DNA of 10,595 nt from assembly GCA_003491635.1 (NCBI GenBank), contig DNCG01000118.1, positions 275 through 10,869 of the forward strand, given 5' to 3'. Position 1 is the first letter of the stretch; each line of letters begins with the position of its first letter. Below are positions 1 through 6,730 of the stretch, one piece after another. The notes below the pieces were generated by a model, which did not search any database, was not told where the DNA came from, and saw only the letters and a list, made by a program, of their open reading frames with translations. The translations under genes and the position numbers were made by a program. The DNA comes from Actinomycetota bacterium (GTDB lineage: Bacteria; Actinomycetota; Aquicultoria; Subteraquimicrobiales; UBA9087).

Positions 1-42
1 GTCAACCGTGAACCGTCAACCGTCAACCGTCAACCGTCAACT
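1..42. repeat. Tandem heptamer array, six units of GTCAACC
   Basis: Six consecutive 7-bp units fill positions 1-42. Four are exactly GTCAACC, the second is GTGAACC, and the last ends in T instead of C. The array runs into the left edge, so it may be longer. It lies in non-coding DNA just upstream of the first gene. It resembles the short tandemly repeated heptamers found between genes in several bacterial groups. No function can be read from the sequence. Confidence 0.85.
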
Positions 43-64
43 AATAACGAATTTCTAATAACGA
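42..64. repeat. 9-bp direct repeat TAATAACGA, two copies
   Basis: TAATAACGA occurs at 42-50 and again at 56-64, separated by ATTTC, directly after the heptamer array and about 25 bp before the first start codon. The AT-rich stretch could hold a -10 element or an operator, but no convincing -35 partner is visible. This is reported as a repeat only. Confidence 0.5.
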
Positions 65-89
65 TAACCAAAGGTGGGAGATAAAAGTG

Positions 90-737
90 ATGTCTTTGTG
101 GGATAAAAGGAACATACCGCTGACCATATTTATTTTGTTGCTCTTGGCTGCTCTTACAACCTGGCTGGCTCCGGCCGAGCAGACATTGGGTGATGTGGTC
201 AAGCTGGTTTATCTCCATTTGGCGGTCATGGGGACGGGCATCATTATGTTCTTCATCGCCGGCCTTCTTGGTCTCCTCTTTCTGATCTCCGGTGGGGAGA
301 CCATTTCCATCTGTAAGTGGTCTTGTGTCTTTGAGACCACCGCTATTTTTACCTGGATTTTTAATTTATTTTTGAGCATGCTCGTTACCTATCTTGCCTG
401 GGGTGCTCTTCTTTGGGCCGAGCCGAGGGCAAGAGCCACTCTGGCCGTCTTGCTCATCTCGGCGGGCTTTTACCTCCTCTCCCATCTTATCGAGAAGCCC
501 AGAGTGGTTGCTCTTTTCAATCTCGCCGTGGCCACAACTGTCGGTTTTTTGATCTTCACTTCGGGAAGAATATTCCATCCGGCGAGTCCCATCCGCGAAT
601 CGGGGGAGGCCTTGCTCATCGCCTCGGTCGTGGTCATATTCCTTCTCTTTATGGGCGTTGCCTTGCAGTTGACCCGGCTCATCGAGGCCAAGGGTTTTTG
701 GGTGAAGGCCGGGTTCAGGAAGGGAGGCGCATCATGA
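90..737 (+). CDS. Divergent CcmC-like haem-handling membrane protein
   Basis: This is a predicted inner-membrane protein of 215 residues with about six hydrophobic segments. It belongs to the cytochrome c assembly (CcmC/CcmF/CcsA) superfamily, whose members bind haem through two external histidines and a tryptophan-rich WWD loop. It aligns by eye with the window's own CcmC. Counting from the GTG at 87, VKLVYLHLAV contains His44, which matches His44 of that CcmC. AWGALLWAEPRA at 104-115 matches TWGVWWVWEPRL, and FHP with His164 matches LHP with His168. The histidines and the EPR are kept, but two tryptophans of the motif are lost. The start is either GTG 87 or ATG 90, 6 or 9 bases after AGGTGGGAG (72-80); I chose ATG. 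The stop overlaps mogA by ATGA. The partner and substrate are unknown. It could be a second CcmC, or a membrane protein that holds haem without transferring it. Family is fairly sure, function is not. Confidence 0.75.
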   Translation: MSLWDKRNIPLTIFILLLLAALTTWLAPAEQTLGDVVKLVYLHLAVMGTGIIMFFIAGLLGLLFLISGGETISICKWSCVFETTAIFTWIFNLFLSMLVTYLAWGALLWAEPRARATLAVLLISAGFYLLSHLIEKPRVVALFNLAVATTVGFLIFTSGRIFHPASPIRESGEALLIASVVVIFLLFMGVALQLTRLIEAKGFWVKAGFRKGGAS

Positions 738-1225
738 GGATAGCCATTCTGACCATCAGCGATAAGGGCGCTCGCGGGGAGCGCGTTGATGAGAGTGGGA
801 AGCTCGTTCAGGAGATGATGAACAAAATTGGCGTGGAGGTGGTCTCATACCAGGTAGTTCCCGATGAGAAGAGTGTCATTGCAAAGGATCTCCGATTGTT
901 AGCCGATAGAGAACGAGTTGACTTGATTCTTACCACCGGTGGGACGGGTCTCTCTCCGCGAGATGTGACTCCAGAGGCCACGATGTCCGTGATCGACAAG
1001 GAGGTCCCCGGTTTTGCCGAGGCCATGCGCCAGAAGAGTTTGCAGGTAACCCCCCATGCGATGCTTTCTCGTGCCGTAAGCGGGGTGAGAGGAAGAACGC
1101 TCATCATCAACCTTCCCGGAAGTCCTAAGGCGGTCAAGGAGTGTCTTGAGGTGATTTTGCCCGCTCTTCCCCACGGGATAGAAATTCTTCGCGGTCAAGC
1201 CGGAGAGTGCGCCTCAAAACCATGA
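734..1225 (+). CDS. mogA: Molybdopterin adenylyltransferase, MogA/MoaB family
   Basis: A cytoplasmic enzyme of 163 residues. The family activates molybdopterin with ATP to give adenylylated molybdopterin before metal insertion (molybdenum or tungsten cofactor). The N-terminus RIAILTISDKGARGE is the usual first strand and loop. TTGGTGLSPRDVTPEA (about 67-82) is the diagnostic molybdopterin-binding signature. LINLPGSPKAV-like residues near 124-134 form the second conserved loop. PGFAEAMRQ and MLSRAVSGVRG also match MogA-type proteins. The single-domain length fits MogA or MoaB, which cannot be separated safely by eye. The start codon overlaps the stop of the CcmC-like gene (ATGA), with GGGAGG just upstream, so the two are probably translationally coupled. 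The stop is 3 bp from the stop of the convergent CBS gene, leaving no room for a terminator between them. Confidence 0.9.
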   Translation: MRIAILTISDKGARGERVDESGKLVQEMMNKIGVEVVSYQVVPDEKSVIAKDLRLLADRERVDLILTTGGTGLSPRDVTPEATMSVIDKEVPGFAEAMRQKSLQVTPHAMLSRAVSGVRGRTLIINLPGSPKAVKECLEVILPALPHGIEILRGQAGECASKP

Positions 1226-1228
1226 GAA

Positions 1229-1681
1229 TCATTCGCAAACGGGGCGGGCTTGCGATGGTTCGGCCAGGATGGATTTGAGCACATCGGCTCGGCTAATGAT
1301 CCCCACCAGTTTCCCATCCCTCAATACGGGCAGTCGCTTTATGCGTTTCTCGAGCATCAGGGTGGCGATCTCTTCAATGGGCGTGTCCTCGGTGGCGTAG
1401 ATTAAGTTGGTGCTCATTATCTCCCCGGCTGTAGTGGCCATAATCTTCCAGCGCTCTTCCTTGAACTTCTTTCTATCCGCCCAGTAACTGGTGGTGGGCA
1501 GCATGGTCTCCAGCTTGTAGACGAGGTCACTTTCGGAGACTATACCTAGAACCTTCCCGGTCTCATCAACCACCGGCAGGCCGGTGATTCTGTTCCTCAG
1601 CAGGAGATCGATTATCTCTCTGACGGGAGTTTCTTTCTTTACGGTTATCACTTCCTTGGTCATGAGATCCTTAGCTTGCAC
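1229..1681 (-). CDS. Tandem CBS-domain protein (second of a pair)
   Basis: A soluble protein of 150 residues made almost entirely of two CBS domains, roughly residues 7-57 and 88-138. Each opens with an IMT/LMT-type motif (KDLMTKEVITV and GEIMSTNLIYA) and ends with a GIVSESDL or GIISRADVL motif. CBS pairs form a cleft that usually binds AMP, ATP or S-adenosylmethionine and act as energy or ligand sensors. No catalytic or transport domain is attached, so the partner is unknown. Translation starts at GTG (1681), chosen because it gives the conserved QAKDLMT start and has GGGAGAGG a few bases upstream. The gene overlaps the end of its upstream paralogue by 11 bp. The two share the same layout, including a charged linker between domains, and probably arose by tandem duplication. 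Confidence 0.88.
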   Translation of the reverse strand: MQAKDLMTKEVITVKKETPVREIIDLLLRNRITGLPVVDETGKVLGIVSESDLVYKLETMLPTTSYWADRKKFKEERWKIMATTAGEIMSTNLIYATEDTPIEEIATLMLEKRIKRLPVLRDGKLVGIISRADVLKSILAEPSQARPVCE

Positions 1682-2135
1682 GGGTTGATCCCTCTCCCGA
1701 TTTGGCCATTCCCCGGAGTATATCTGCTTTACTCACCACGCCCACGAGCTTTTTGCCCCGCGTGACAAAGACCCGCTTAATACCCTTCTTTATCAGCAGG
1801 GAAGCGATCTTCACCACGTCGCTATCTTCTTTAACGCAAATGGCGTTTGAGGTCATAATATCGGCGGCTTTCTCTCCCCGAAGCTTCTTGTGTTCCTCGG
1901 CCAGTTGCTCGGAGTTCATATAACGGCCCAGGTTATAGATCAGCTCCAGGGGCGTGGGTAGCTTCTTCTTTTGGATGAGATCGGCTTCTGTGACGACTCC
2001 TATGACTTCATTCTCCTCGTTCACAATGGGTACGCCACTGATTCGATGTTTCAATAGCAGATGGATGATATCGCTAACCGGCGTATCCCTCTTTGCCACG
2101 ATAACATCTCTGGTCATTATGCCCTTTGCTTCCAT
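1671..2135 (-). CDS. Tandem CBS-domain protein (first of a pair)
   Basis: A soluble protein of 154 residues with two CBS domains, about residues 7-56 and 93-143. The repeats are recognisable from GIMTRDVIVAKRDTPV and VIGVVTEADL in the first, and ADIMTSNAICVKEDS and LVGVVSKADILRG in the second. The linker (about 57-90) is longer and more charged than in a minimal pair. In the second domain the usual LPV strand reads VFV, a mild divergence. The family normally senses adenine nucleotides; the target here is unknown. The ATG at 2135 follows a G-rich stretch (GGGGGG) on the minus strand. It is the first gene of a two-gene leftward operon reading away from the ccm promoter, so its own promoter must lie in 2136-2299, where I see only a weak -10 candidate. 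Confidence 0.88.
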   Translation of the reverse strand: MEAKGIMTRDVIVAKRDTPVSDIIHLLLKHRISGVPIVNEENEVIGVVTEADLIQKKKLPTPLELIYNLGRYMNSEQLAEEHKKLRGEKAADIMTSNAICVKEDSDVVKIASLLIKKGIKRVFVTRGKKLVGVVSKADILRGMAKSGEGSTRAS

Positions 2136-2238
2136 ATTGAGTGCCCCCCGGTAACCTTTTCAACTTCATTTTACCCCCTTGTTGGGACCGATGCTAGGAG
2201 AACTTTCCTCGTTTCATTGGTTGAGAGCAGGCATCTTA

Positions 2239-2267
2239 TTGTCGCCACTGGAAAATTCCTATATAAT
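2239..2267 (+). promoter_or_regulatory. Sigma70-type promoter of the ccm-hem operon
   Basis: TTGTCG at 2239-2244 is followed after exactly 17 bp by a perfect TATAAT at 2262-2267. Transcription would start near 2274, giving a leader of about 25 bases that consists mostly of the ccmE ribosome-binding site (AAGGGGGAG, 2287-2295). No operator, riboswitch or attenuator fits in so short a leader. It sits in the 164-bp region between the divergent CBS genes and ccmE, and is the only convincing promoter seen for the rightward operon. Confidence 0.7.
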
Positions 2268-2299
2268 GGGTTAGCTTGTTCTGGTGAAGGGGGAGAGGG

Positions 2300-2683
2300 A
2301 TGGAAGCTAAAAGAAAGCGAGTGATCATCACCACCGCTATCATTCTCATTCTTTTGGGGTATCTGGTTTATTCCACGGTGGGAAGTTCTTTTTTGTACTA
2401 CTACCGGACGGTCAGCGAGGTGAAGGCGGACGAGTCCCTCCATGGTGAGCGGGTGAGGGTGGCCGGAAAGGTAGTGGAGGGCTCCTTCGAGGAGATGGCT
2501 GATAGATATGAGTTTAAGATCACCGATGGGAAAGAGGAGATCAAGGTGATCTACGCTGGCATTTTGCCCTCTTCTTTCAGGGAGGATGCCGAGGTGATTG
2601 CCGAGGGTGTTTACCGACCGGAGATGGGGATAGAGGCGAAGAATCTTCTCGCCAGATGCCCCTCAAAATACACCTCCAAATAA
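2300..2683 (+). CDS. ccmE: Cytochrome c maturation haem chaperone CcmE, CXXXY type
   Basis: CcmE receives haem from CcmC with help from CcmA, B and D on the outer face of the membrane, holds it covalently, and delivers it to CcmF for attachment to apocytochrome c. The 127 residues comprise a short basic N-terminus, one membrane anchor (about 8-27), and an OB-fold domain. RVRVAGKVVEGSF (51-63), VIYAGILPSSFRED (83-96) and VIAEGVY (99-105) are typical family strands. The haem-binding tail reads LLARCPSKYTSK. Cys120 and Tyr124 form a CXXXY motif where classical CcmE has HXXXY, so this is the cysteine variant described for Desulfovibrio and archaea. The C-terminal extension found in E. coli is absent, ending three residues after the tyrosine. 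ATG 2300 has a strong Shine-Dalgarno sequence. It is the first gene of the operon, 20 bp before ccmF. Confidence 0.93.
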   Translation: MEAKRKRVIITTAIILILLGYLVYSTVGSSFLYYYRTVSEVKADESLHGERVRVAGKVVEGSFEEMADRYEFKITDGKEEIKVIYAGILPSSFREDAEVIAEGVYRPEMGIEAKNLLARCPSKYTSK

Positions 2684-2703
2684 GCTCTGAATAAGGGGAG
2701 AAT

Positions 2704-4650
2704 ATGTCCAAACTAGGGGAGATAACGATCTGGTTTTCCCTGATAGCGGCGGTTTTAACCACCGCCTCTTTAATATATGGGCTCGCGCTCAGGCGCAAAG
2801 AGTTCATAAGGGCTGGCCACTGGGGAATTAGGATTCTCTTCGGATTGAACACCCTCGCCGCATTGATTCTTCTGGCTGCCCTGGTTGGCCGGGATTTCTC
2901 CATTCTTTACGTCGCCAGCTACACCAGCACCGATCTTTCCCTCCTTTACACCCTCACTGCTTTCTGGGGTGGACAGGAGGGTTCTCTTCTCCTTTGGCTG
3001 TGGTTGCTTTCCTTTTTCACCCTTATCTTGCTCTTCGCCGAGAAGCGGGGGAAGCTGATCCAATCCACTCTTTCGATACTCACCGGCGTTCAGGCCTTTT
3101 TTCTCCTTCTTTTGGCCCTTCCGGCCAATCCCTTCAGACTCTCCCCAATGCTTCTCATGGAGGGCCAAGGTCTAAATCCTCTCCTTCAACACCCCCAGAT
3201 GGCCTTCCATCCTCCGGCGTTGTTCATCGGGTACGCCACTTTTGCTATTCCCTTTGCTCTGGCCATCTCCGCCCTTTTGACCGACCAGCCCGATGTGAGC
3301 TGGGTTGAGAGGAGCAGAAGGTGGACGCTTTTTGCCTGGCTTTTTCTGGGGATTGGTATCTTTCTGGGGGCGCTCTGGTCTTACGATGAGCTTGGTTGGG
3401 GGGGTTACTGGGCCTGGGATCCGGTGGAGAACGCCTCGCTTCTGCCCTGGCTAACGGGGGCGGCTCTCATGCATTCCTACACCATATATAAGAAGCGGGG
3501 GATGTTTAAGATTTGGACTACCTCCCTGGCGATAATGACCTTCCTCCTTTGCATTTTGGGCACCTTCATCACCCGAAGTGGCATCATCACCTCGGTTCAC
3601 GCCTTCGGGGAGTCGACCATCGGGGCCTATTTTTTGTGGTTCATGGTCTTGGTTTTATTCGCCTCCCTTGCCTTGCTCTTCTACCGGCGGAGGAGATTTA
3701 AGGGAAAAGAGATACGTTACCTTTTTTCCCGGGAATACGGCTTCTACTTGAACAACTTCACCCTAATTTTATTCACGGTCATCATCACCGGGGGAACTTT
3801 TTACCCTGTCCTTTCGGAACTTCTAACCGGCGATCAGATATCCCTGGGGGCGTCGTTTTACAACAGGCTGGCTGCTCCCCTCGGCCTTGCCTACCTTCTT
3901 CTCCTCGGTGTTTGCCCGATCTTGGGTTGGCGGAAGGCCAGCCTGGGACATTTCGGTCAAAACATCCTTTATCCGGCGATCTTCGGTTTGGTGGGAGCCG
4001 TTCTTCTCTATCTTTTCTGGGACAAGAACTTCTGGGGAAGCGCGGGTTTCCTCGTTGCCTTTCTGGTAATCGGCACGATTCTTCAATCCTTTGTTCGGGA
4101 GGTTCTGGCGTGCTCACGCCTGAAGGATTCAGGCTTTTTCGAAGCTCTCTGGTACCTGCTTAAAACCGGGAGGAGCCGCTATGGGGGACTTATTGCCCAT
4201 ATCGGCATCGCCCTCATCTGCATTGGGATAATTGGCTCCTCTGCCTATGTTGCTCAAAGGGAGGCCTGGTTGAAGGTGGGGGAGAGTCTGAAGGTGAGGG
4301 ATGTGAGCGTAAGATATGAAGGGACTTTCGAGGAAACCTATCCCGATCGCCAGGTCTTCGGTGTGAGGCTCACTTTCTTCGAGAATGGTAGGGAAAAAGG
4401 GGAACTTCGGCCCCATCGGGCTTCTTACTTCGCCTGGGGTAGGGAGCCGACCGCTGAGGTGAGCATCGGAAGGGGTCTCTGGCGCGACATTTTCACGGTC
4501 TTCATGGGATTAAAGGAGGATGGTTCCGCCAAGGTGCAGGTGAAACTCAATCCCCTGGTCTCCTGGATCTGGGCGGGGGGCGTCATCCTTTTCCTGGGCA
4601 TGGCTTTTGCCCTCTGGCCGGCTAGGGAGGGTGAGAGAGTCGATGCCTGA
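2704..4650 (+). CDS. ccmF: Cytochrome c haem lyase subunit CcmF
   Basis: A large inner-membrane protein (648 residues, about the length of E. coli CcmF, with more than ten membrane segments) that takes haem from CcmE and joins it to CXXCH motifs of apocytochromes. All family landmarks are visible. GLNPLLQHPQMAFHPP (156-171) carries His163 and His169. The WWD loop WGGYWAWDPVEN lies at 232-243. TRSGIITSVHAF (290-301) supplies His299, and GLIAHIGIA has His499, a likely partner for the resident haem. A soluble external region (about 515-615) precedes the last membrane helix. ATG 2704 follows AAGGGGAG at 2693-2700. The end overlaps the start of ccmA by 8 bp. No CcmH or CcmI partner, normally part of the lyase complex, is encoded nearby, in keeping with the CXXXY CcmE. 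Confidence 0.96.
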   Translation: MSKLGEITIWFSLIAAVLTTASLIYGLALRRKEFIRAGHWGIRILFGLNTLAALILLAALVGRDFSILYVASYTSTDLSLLYTLTAFWGGQEGSLLLWLWLLSFFTLILLFAEKRGKLIQSTLSILTGVQAFFLLLLALPANPFRLSPMLLMEGQGLNPLLQHPQMAFHPPALFIGYATFAIPFALAISALLTDQPDVSWVERSRRWTLFAWLFLGIGIFLGALWSYDELGWGGYWAWDPVENASLLPWLTGAALMHSYTIYKKRGMFKIWTTSLAIMTFLLCILGTFITRSGIITSVHAFGESTIGAYFLWFMVLVLFASLALLFYRRRRFKGKEIRYLFSREYGFYLNNFTLILFTVIITGGTFYPVLSELLTGDQISLGASFYNRLAAPLGLAYLLLLGVCPILGWRKASLGHFGQNILYPAIFGLVGAVLLYLFWDKNFWGSAGFLVAFLVIGTILQSFVREVLACSRLKDSGFFEALWYLLKTGRSRYGGLIAHIGIALICIGIIGSSAYVAQREAWLKVGESLKVRDVSVRYEGTFEETYPDRQVFGVRLTFFENGREKGELRPHRASYFAWGREPTAEVSIGRGLWRDIFTVFMGLKEDGSAKVQVKLNPLVSWIWAGGVILFLGMAFALWPAREGERVDA

Positions 4651-5368
4651 GTGCGCTCCTTCCCTAATTTCCGTTTGTGGTCTCTCCAAAACCTTCGGTC
4701 GGAGAAGGGTTTTGGAGGATATAGATTTTGAAGTCAAGAAGGGGGAATTTCTGGCCATCTTCGGTCCAAATGGGGCCGGCAAGACCACCCTGATCAAGAT
4801 TTTGGCCACTTTGATTCTATCCTCATCCGGTACCGTCTGCCTGGACGGTATCGAACTCAAAAAAGATCCCCTTACCGCTCGGGAGAGAATCGGTCTCATC
4901 TCTCATGAATCTTTGCTCTATGGGGATTTGACCGCCCACGAGAATCTGCGATTTTACGGGAGAATGTTCGGGGTCTCGAATCTGGAGGAACGAATATCCC
5001 ATCTTCTGGAAAAGGTGGAGCTGGAACATCGAAAGTTCGACCTGGTCAGGACATTTTCCCGGGGGATGCAACAGAGACTCTCCATCGCCAGAGCCCTACT
5101 TCACGAGCCATCCATCCTTCTCCTTGACGAGCCCCACAGTGGCCTTGATCCGCACGCCACGGAGATACTCGACGGTATTCTGGAGGACTTGAGAAAGGAT
5201 GACCATACCTTCATCATGGCCACCCATAATTTGGAGAAGGGCTTGAATCACGCCACCTCCGTTCTCATCTTGAGTCAGGGAAGAATCGTCTTCGGGGGGA
5301 GAAAGGATGCGCTGGATATCTCCGACTTCAGGAAGACTTACGATAGCTATGTGGGGGGTCACGTATGA
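4643..5368 (+). CDS. ccmA: Haem-release ABC ATPase CcmA
   Basis: The ATP-binding subunit of CcmAB, which uses ATP to free haem-loaded CcmE from CcmC. In 241 residues it has Walker A GPNGAGKTT (41-49), the signature SRGMQQR (139-145), Walker B LLLDEP (159-164), a D-loop SGLD and the H-loop ATHN (193-196). The region where most ABC ATPases have a Q-loop glutamine reads GLISHESLLYGDLTAHENL; histidine or other residues here are common in CcmA. I chose ATG 4643, which gives the usual short N-terminus before LISVCGLSKTFG and follows AGGGAGGGTGAGAG. An in-frame ATG at 4607 lies deeper inside ccmF and would add 12 residues. The gene overlaps ccmF by 8 bp and ccmB by ATGA. Its place between ccmF and ccmB separates it from other ABC ATPases. 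Confidence 0.94.
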   Translation: MPECAPSLISVCGLSKTFGRRRVLEDIDFEVKKGEFLAIFGPNGAGKTTLIKILATLILSSSGTVCLDGIELKKDPLTARERIGLISHESLLYGDLTAHENLRFYGRMFGVSNLEERISHLLEKVELEHRKFDLVRTFSRGMQQRLSIARALLHEPSILLLDEPHSGLDPHATEILDGILEDLRKDDHTFIMATHNLEKGLNHATSVLILSQGRIVFGGRKDALDISDFRKTYDSYVGGHV

Positions 5369-6048
5369 ATTATCTTAGGCGTATTTTGACCATAGTTGGG
5401 AAGGATATAGCGGCGGAGATCAGGACCAAGGAGATGATGAACTCCATGATCGTCTTCGTCCTTCTGACCCTGGTCATCTTCAATTTTGCCTTCGGCGAGA
5501 GACTCGAGGGGGCCGCTGAAGCATCGGCGGGGATTCTCTGGGTGGCCTTTCTCTTCGCCGCGGTTCTGGGCCTCAACCGGGTTTTCGTGCACGAGAAGGA
5601 CGAGGGCTGTTTAGATGGCCTGATGCTCTGTCCCGTCGATCGCTCGGTCATCTATTTCGGGAAGGCCCTGGCCAGTTTGATCTTCATCTCCGTTGTCGAG
5701 CTGATTGCTCTCCCCATCTTCGCCATCTTTTTCATCCGAACCAGTTTTTTAGTCAATCTCTGGCTGCTCATCCTGGTTCTCATCCTGAGCAATGTGGGCA
5801 TTGCCGCCGTGGGAACGCTCCTTTCGGCCATCTCCATCAACACCAAGGCCAGGGATCTCATGCTGCCCATCCTCTTTTTCCCGGTGATCGTCCCCATCTT
5901 GATTGCGGCGGTAAAGTCGACAGGTCTGATAATATCCAGCCCGAGCCTTCCGGGTGATGTTTTTGTCTGGCTGAGGATGCTGGCCATTTATGATATCATC
6001 TTTATGCTGGTTGGTTTTCTGACCTTCGAATATGTTCTCGAGGAGTGA
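5365..6048 (+). CDS. ccmB: ABC membrane subunit CcmB
   Basis: The membrane partner of CcmA in the complex that releases holo-CcmE. Its 227 residues are close to the E. coli length (220) and form about six hydrophobic segments after an amphipathic start (RRILTIVGKDIAAEIRTKE). That start, followed by MMNSMIVFVLLTLVIFNFAF, is typical of CcmB. Other family features include EKDEGCLDGLMLCPVDR (the cytoplasmic loop thought to touch the ATPase), the run around NVGIAAVGTLLSAIS, and LPILFFPVIVPILIAA. ATG 5365 overlaps the ccmA stop as ATGA, which implies translational coupling and balanced synthesis. The stop is 3 bp before ccmC. Confidence 0.94.
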   Translation: MNYLRRILTIVGKDIAAEIRTKEMMNSMIVFVLLTLVIFNFAFGERLEGAAEASAGILWVAFLFAAVLGLNRVFVHEKDEGCLDGLMLCPVDRSVIYFGKALASLIFISVVELIALPIFAIFFIRTSFLVNLWLLILVLILSNVGIAAVGTLLSAISINTKARDLMLPILFFPVIVPILIAAVKSTGLIISSPSLPGDVFVWLRMLAIYDIIFMLVGFLTFEYVLEE

Positions 6049-6051
6049 GAG

Positions 6052-6729
6052 ATGAGGGACTGGATCCAGCGGATTCTTTTCTGGCTTTCCTTAATCGGCA
6101 TAATTGTCTCCATTTTTATGATATTCTTTTATGCTCCCATCGACAGGAATTTGGGGATCGTCCAAAAGATATTCTATTTCCACCTGCCGGTTGCCATCAC
6201 CCCCTACCTTGCCTTCTTCGTCGTTTTCATCTGCAGCATCTTTTTTCTCTGGAAAAGGGAGAGGAGATGGGACGTCATCGCCCTGGCCTCGGCTGAGATA
6301 GGGCTGGTTATCGATACGGCCCTCTTGGTCACGGGGACCATCTGGGATAAACCCACCTGGGGAGTTTGGTGGGTCTGGGAACCGCGGCTCACGACGTCTT
6401 TGATAATGTGGCTTCTCTACGCCGGCTATCTGCTTCTAAGGAGGTCGGTTGGGGAGGAAGCGCGCCGGGCAAGATTTGCCGCCGTCTACGGTATCGTTGC
6501 TTTCATCAGCGTTCCCATATCCTTCATGTCCATCAGGTGGTGGAGGACGCTTCACCCACTTGTCTTCAAGCCAACCGGAATTGAGCTGGAACCTCCGATG
6601 GTCTTCACGGTGTTCGTCTGCCTGATCGCCTTCTTTCTTTTCTATCTGTGCCTCTTGAGGCAGAGGATTGGCCTGGAGTTTTTAAGGGAAGGAATCGAGG
6701 ATCTTAAGGATAGATTTGGGGGTGGCTGA
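6052..6729 (+). CDS. ccmC: Haem handling protein CcmC
   Basis: CcmC binds haem at the outer face of the membrane and promotes its covalent attachment to CcmE. The protein is 225 residues with about six membrane helices. The two haem-ligand histidines are seen in FHLPVAITPYL (His44) and RWWRTLHPLVF (His168). Between them is the tryptophan-rich loop WGVWWVWEPRLTTSL starting at 103. The usual WWVWDARLT of proteobacterial CcmC here reads WWVWEPRLT, a conservative Asp-to-Glu change shared with the CcmC-like protein at 90-737. ATG 6052 follows AGGAG (6041-6045) at the end of ccmB. One base separates its stop from the ccmD-like gene. It is the complete, conventional copy among the CcmC relatives in this window. 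Confidence 0.95.
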   Translation: MRDWIQRILFWLSLIGIIVSIFMIFFYAPIDRNLGIVQKIFYFHLPVAITPYLAFFVVFICSIFFLWKRERRWDVIALASAEIGLVIDTALLVTGTIWDKPTWGVWWVWEPRLTTSLIMWLLYAGYLLLRRSVGEEARRARFAAVYGIVAFISVPISFMSIRWWRTLHPLVFKPTGIELEPPMVFTVFVCLIAFFLFYLCLLRQRIGLEFLREGIEDLKDRFGGG

Positions 6730-6730
6730 G

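Noticed and set aside
42..64. TAATAA elements as a -10 box for the first operon
   Set aside because: Spacing back to any TTGACA-like hexamer falls inside the heptamer array, which gives no match.
413..733. Upstream extension of the mogA frame back to 413
   Set aside because: The translation there is a low-complexity shadow of the CcmC-like gene; MogA homology begins exactly at ATG 734.
1234..1254. CGCAA/TTGCG inverted repeat near the convergent stops as a terminator
   Set aside because: Only a 5-bp stem with an 11-base loop and no T-run on either strand; it lies inside the CBS coding region.
2168..2196. Minus-strand TAAAAT (2173-2168) as a promoter for the CBS genes
   Set aside because: The -10 is reasonable, but the best -35 at 16-18 bp spacing is poor (TAGCAT or similar). 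A promoter must exist nearby, but this one cannot be supported.
3785..4117. Long minus-strand open frame inside ccmF
   Set aside because: It is a charged, Pro/Arg-rich shadow with no recognisable family and no start context, opposite a well-conserved ccmF region.
4607..4642. Longer ccmA start at ATG 4607
   Set aside because: It would add 12 residues unlike the family and deepen the overlap with ccmF; ATG 4643 has a good ribosome-binding site and the expected N-terminus.
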